Assembly: GCA_040905265.1 (NCBI GenBank)
Contig: JBBDRW010000187.1
Location: 3,955 to 67,954, forward strand
From: JBBDRW01 sp040905265
GTDB lineage: Bacteria > Bacteroidota > Rhodothermia > Balneolales > Balneolaceae
Reading direction: 5' to 3'
Length of the DNA: 64,000 nucleotides
The notes below the pieces were generated by a model, which had not been told where the DNA came from, ran no database searches, and was given only the letters and a program-made list of their open reading frames with translations. Positions 62,911 to 64,000 of the stretch are shown here, one piece after another (position 1 is the first letter of the stretch; every line of letters starts with the position of its first letter). Both the position numbers and the translations under genes were made by a program.

Positions 62911-63798
62911 ATGAGTTTGGCAACAATATTTCCGGGACAGGGTTCCCAATTTGTAGGGATGGCCAGGGAGTTGGCTGAAGAGAATCCCCGTGTAAGGGAG
63001 CGTTTTGATGAGGCAGATTCGATTCTCGGTTATTCCCTCTCCGATATTATGTTTTCCGGGCCTGAGGAGAAGCTTACTCAGACATCATATACACAGCCGG
63101 CCATCTTTTTACACTCGGTTGCACTGCATGAAACCCTTGAGCTTACCCCTGATATGACCGGCGGCCATAGCCTGGGTGAATTTTCTGCGATTGTTGCTGC
63201 CGGAGCGGTCAGTTTTTCAACCGGACTGGAACTGGTTGCTCTTCGGGGATCGTTGATGCAGCAAGCTGGTGAGGTCGACCCAGGTACAATGGCTGCTATT
63301 ATAGGGATGGAAGATGGCCAGGTGGAGAAGCTCTGCAGTGAAGCATCGGAACTGACGGGGAAACCGGTTGTACTGGCCAATTACAATTCTCCCGGGCAAC
63401 TTGTAATTTCCGGAGACCTGGATGCAGTCGAGAAAGCTGTAGAAATGGCAAGAGAACAGGGCTGCCGGCTTGCAAAGGTACTTCAGGTAAGTGGTGCGTT
63501 TCACTCTCCGTTGATGAAAACAGCCTATGAAGGATTGAAGGAGAAGCTTGAATCTGTAGAATTCAACAAGCCGGACGTACCGGTCTATAGCAATGTCACT
63601 GCTGAACCTGCCGTAGACCCGGTTGTCCTCAGGGAGAACTTGCTGAAACAGCTTCTTGAACCGGTTCGATGGACAGAGTCTCTTCAGAATATGAAGAAGG
63701 ACGGAGCGAACCGGTTTATAGAGGTGGGCCCCGGCAAGGTGTTGCAGGGATTGGTAAAACGAACCTTGAAAGATGTTGAATTTACCGGCTATCAATAA
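62911..63798 (+). CDS. fabD: Malonyl-CoA:ACP transacylase
   Basis: A 295-residue FabD starting with TIFPGQGSQFVGMARE. The active-site serine S87 lies in GGHSLGE, R112 in ALRGSLMQ binds the malonyl carboxylate, and the catalytic His is in SGAFHSPLM. It loads malonate on ACP. A strong AGGAG precedes the ATG. Confidence 0.97.
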   Translation: MSLATIFPGQGSQFVGMARELAEENPRVRERFDEADSILGYSLSDIMFSGPEEKLTQTSYTQPAIFLHSVALHETLELTPDMTGGHSLGEFSAIVAAGAVSFSTGLELVALRGSLMQQAGEVDPGTMAAIIGMEDGQVEKLCSEASELTGKPVVLANYNSPGQLVISGDLDAVEKAVEMAREQGCRLAKVLQVSGAFHSPLMKTAYEGLKEKLESVEFNKPDVPVYSNVTAEPAVDPVVLRENLLKQLLEPVRWTESLQNMKKDGANRFIEVGPGKVLQGLVKRTLKDVEFTGYQ

Positions 63799-63828
63799 CA
63801 GCAGGAACTGAATAAAACGTTTGACCTT

Positions 63829-64000
63829 ATGGACCTTACAGATAAAGTTTGTCTTGTCACAGGCGGCAGCAGAGGGATTGGAAGAGAAATTGCAATGACT
63901 CTTGCAGCAAACGGAGCCAAAGTGGCTATTACCTATGCCCGCTCTTCAGAAGCCGCCAATGAGGTGGTCAGCCAGATTACGGGTGCGGGTGGAAATGCTG
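63829..64000 (+). CDS. fabG: 3-oxoacyl-ACP reductase, partial
   Basis: The first 57 residues are visible before the window ends. It begins MDLTDKVCLVTGGSRGIGRE, with the NADPH-binding TGGSRGIG (11-18) of short-chain reductases. Its position after fabD fits FabG. The catalytic Ser-Tyr-Lys lies beyond the edge. Confidence 0.9.
   Translation, partial: MDLTDKVCLVTGGSRGIGREIAMTLAANGAKVAITYARSSEAANEVVSQITGAGGNA

Overview
This window looks like chromosomal DNA from a Gram-negative bacterium of the Balneolota / Rhodothermota / Bacteroidota group. I infer this from a C-terminal type-IX-like sorting domain, many lipoproteins with LxGC-type lipoboxes, an Omp85-family outer-membrane protein, a LuxC-like acyl-CoA reductase, atpD-atpC standing apart from the other ATP synthase genes, and the nuoABCDEFGH order. 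No 16S rRNA is present, so the lineage is an inference. Coding density is high, genes sit on both strands in short operons, and I see no prophage, transposase or CRISPR array.

Layout. 1-5.8 kb (minus): start of a carotenoid desaturase (cut by the window edge), RlmD-type methyltransferase, a cyclic-nucleotide-binding-domain protein without a DNA-binding domain, a BamA/TamA-like protein and a DUF2795 protein. 6-10.6 kb (plus): tatA, gatA, an M28/glutaminyl-cyclase-like lipoprotein, prmA and an ECF sigma factor. 10.6-12.3 kb (minus): queG and an FKBP lipoprotein. 12.5-14.9 kb (plus): a DEAD-box helicase and a PlsC acyltransferase. 15-19.2 kb: a phage-type metallopeptidase, a degenerate AAA+-like protein, tRNA-Leu(CAA) and a large secreted metzincin protease. 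19.5-23.5 kb (plus): a PVC-type cytochrome lipoprotein and a Tat-exported TIM-barrel protein. 23.5-29 kb: a hydrolase, a second acyltransferase, a small membrane protein, tadA, apt, and an unrecognised lipoprotein/coiled-coil pair. 29-34.6 kb (minus): two periplasmic prolyl isomerases, MoxR and a VWA membrane protein. 35-44.8 kb: acyl-CoA reductase, DUF885 peptidase, leuS, atpDC, a membrane protein, a DUF971 protein and an iron-type binding lipoprotein. 45-52.6 kb (minus): nuoA to nuoH. 52.8-57 kb (minus): polyprenyl synthase, LpxH-like hydrolase and PBP1A. 57-64 kb (plus): pfkA, pgi, a deoxynucleoside kinase, then the yceD-rpmF-plsX-fabH-fabD-fabG fatty-acid cluster, with fabG cut by the right edge.

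Most genes are housekeeping: complex I, ATP synthase, glycolysis, lipid and cell-wall synthesis, tRNA and rRNA modification, and envelope protein folding. The parts least explained by known genes are non-coding. (1) A short repeat with core CATCGCATGGTT occurs three times just after a gene's TAG stop codon (9828, 14918 and, reversed, 16608-16697 next to tRNA-Leu). (2) A 168-bp nested palindrome lies at 19315-19482. (3) A hairpin repeat near 5985 has a 15-nt-shorter copy near 24520. Among proteins, the AAA+-like protein with a damaged P-loop beside the metallopeptidase, and the 27.3-28.9 kb lipoprotein/coiled-coil pair, have no function I can name.
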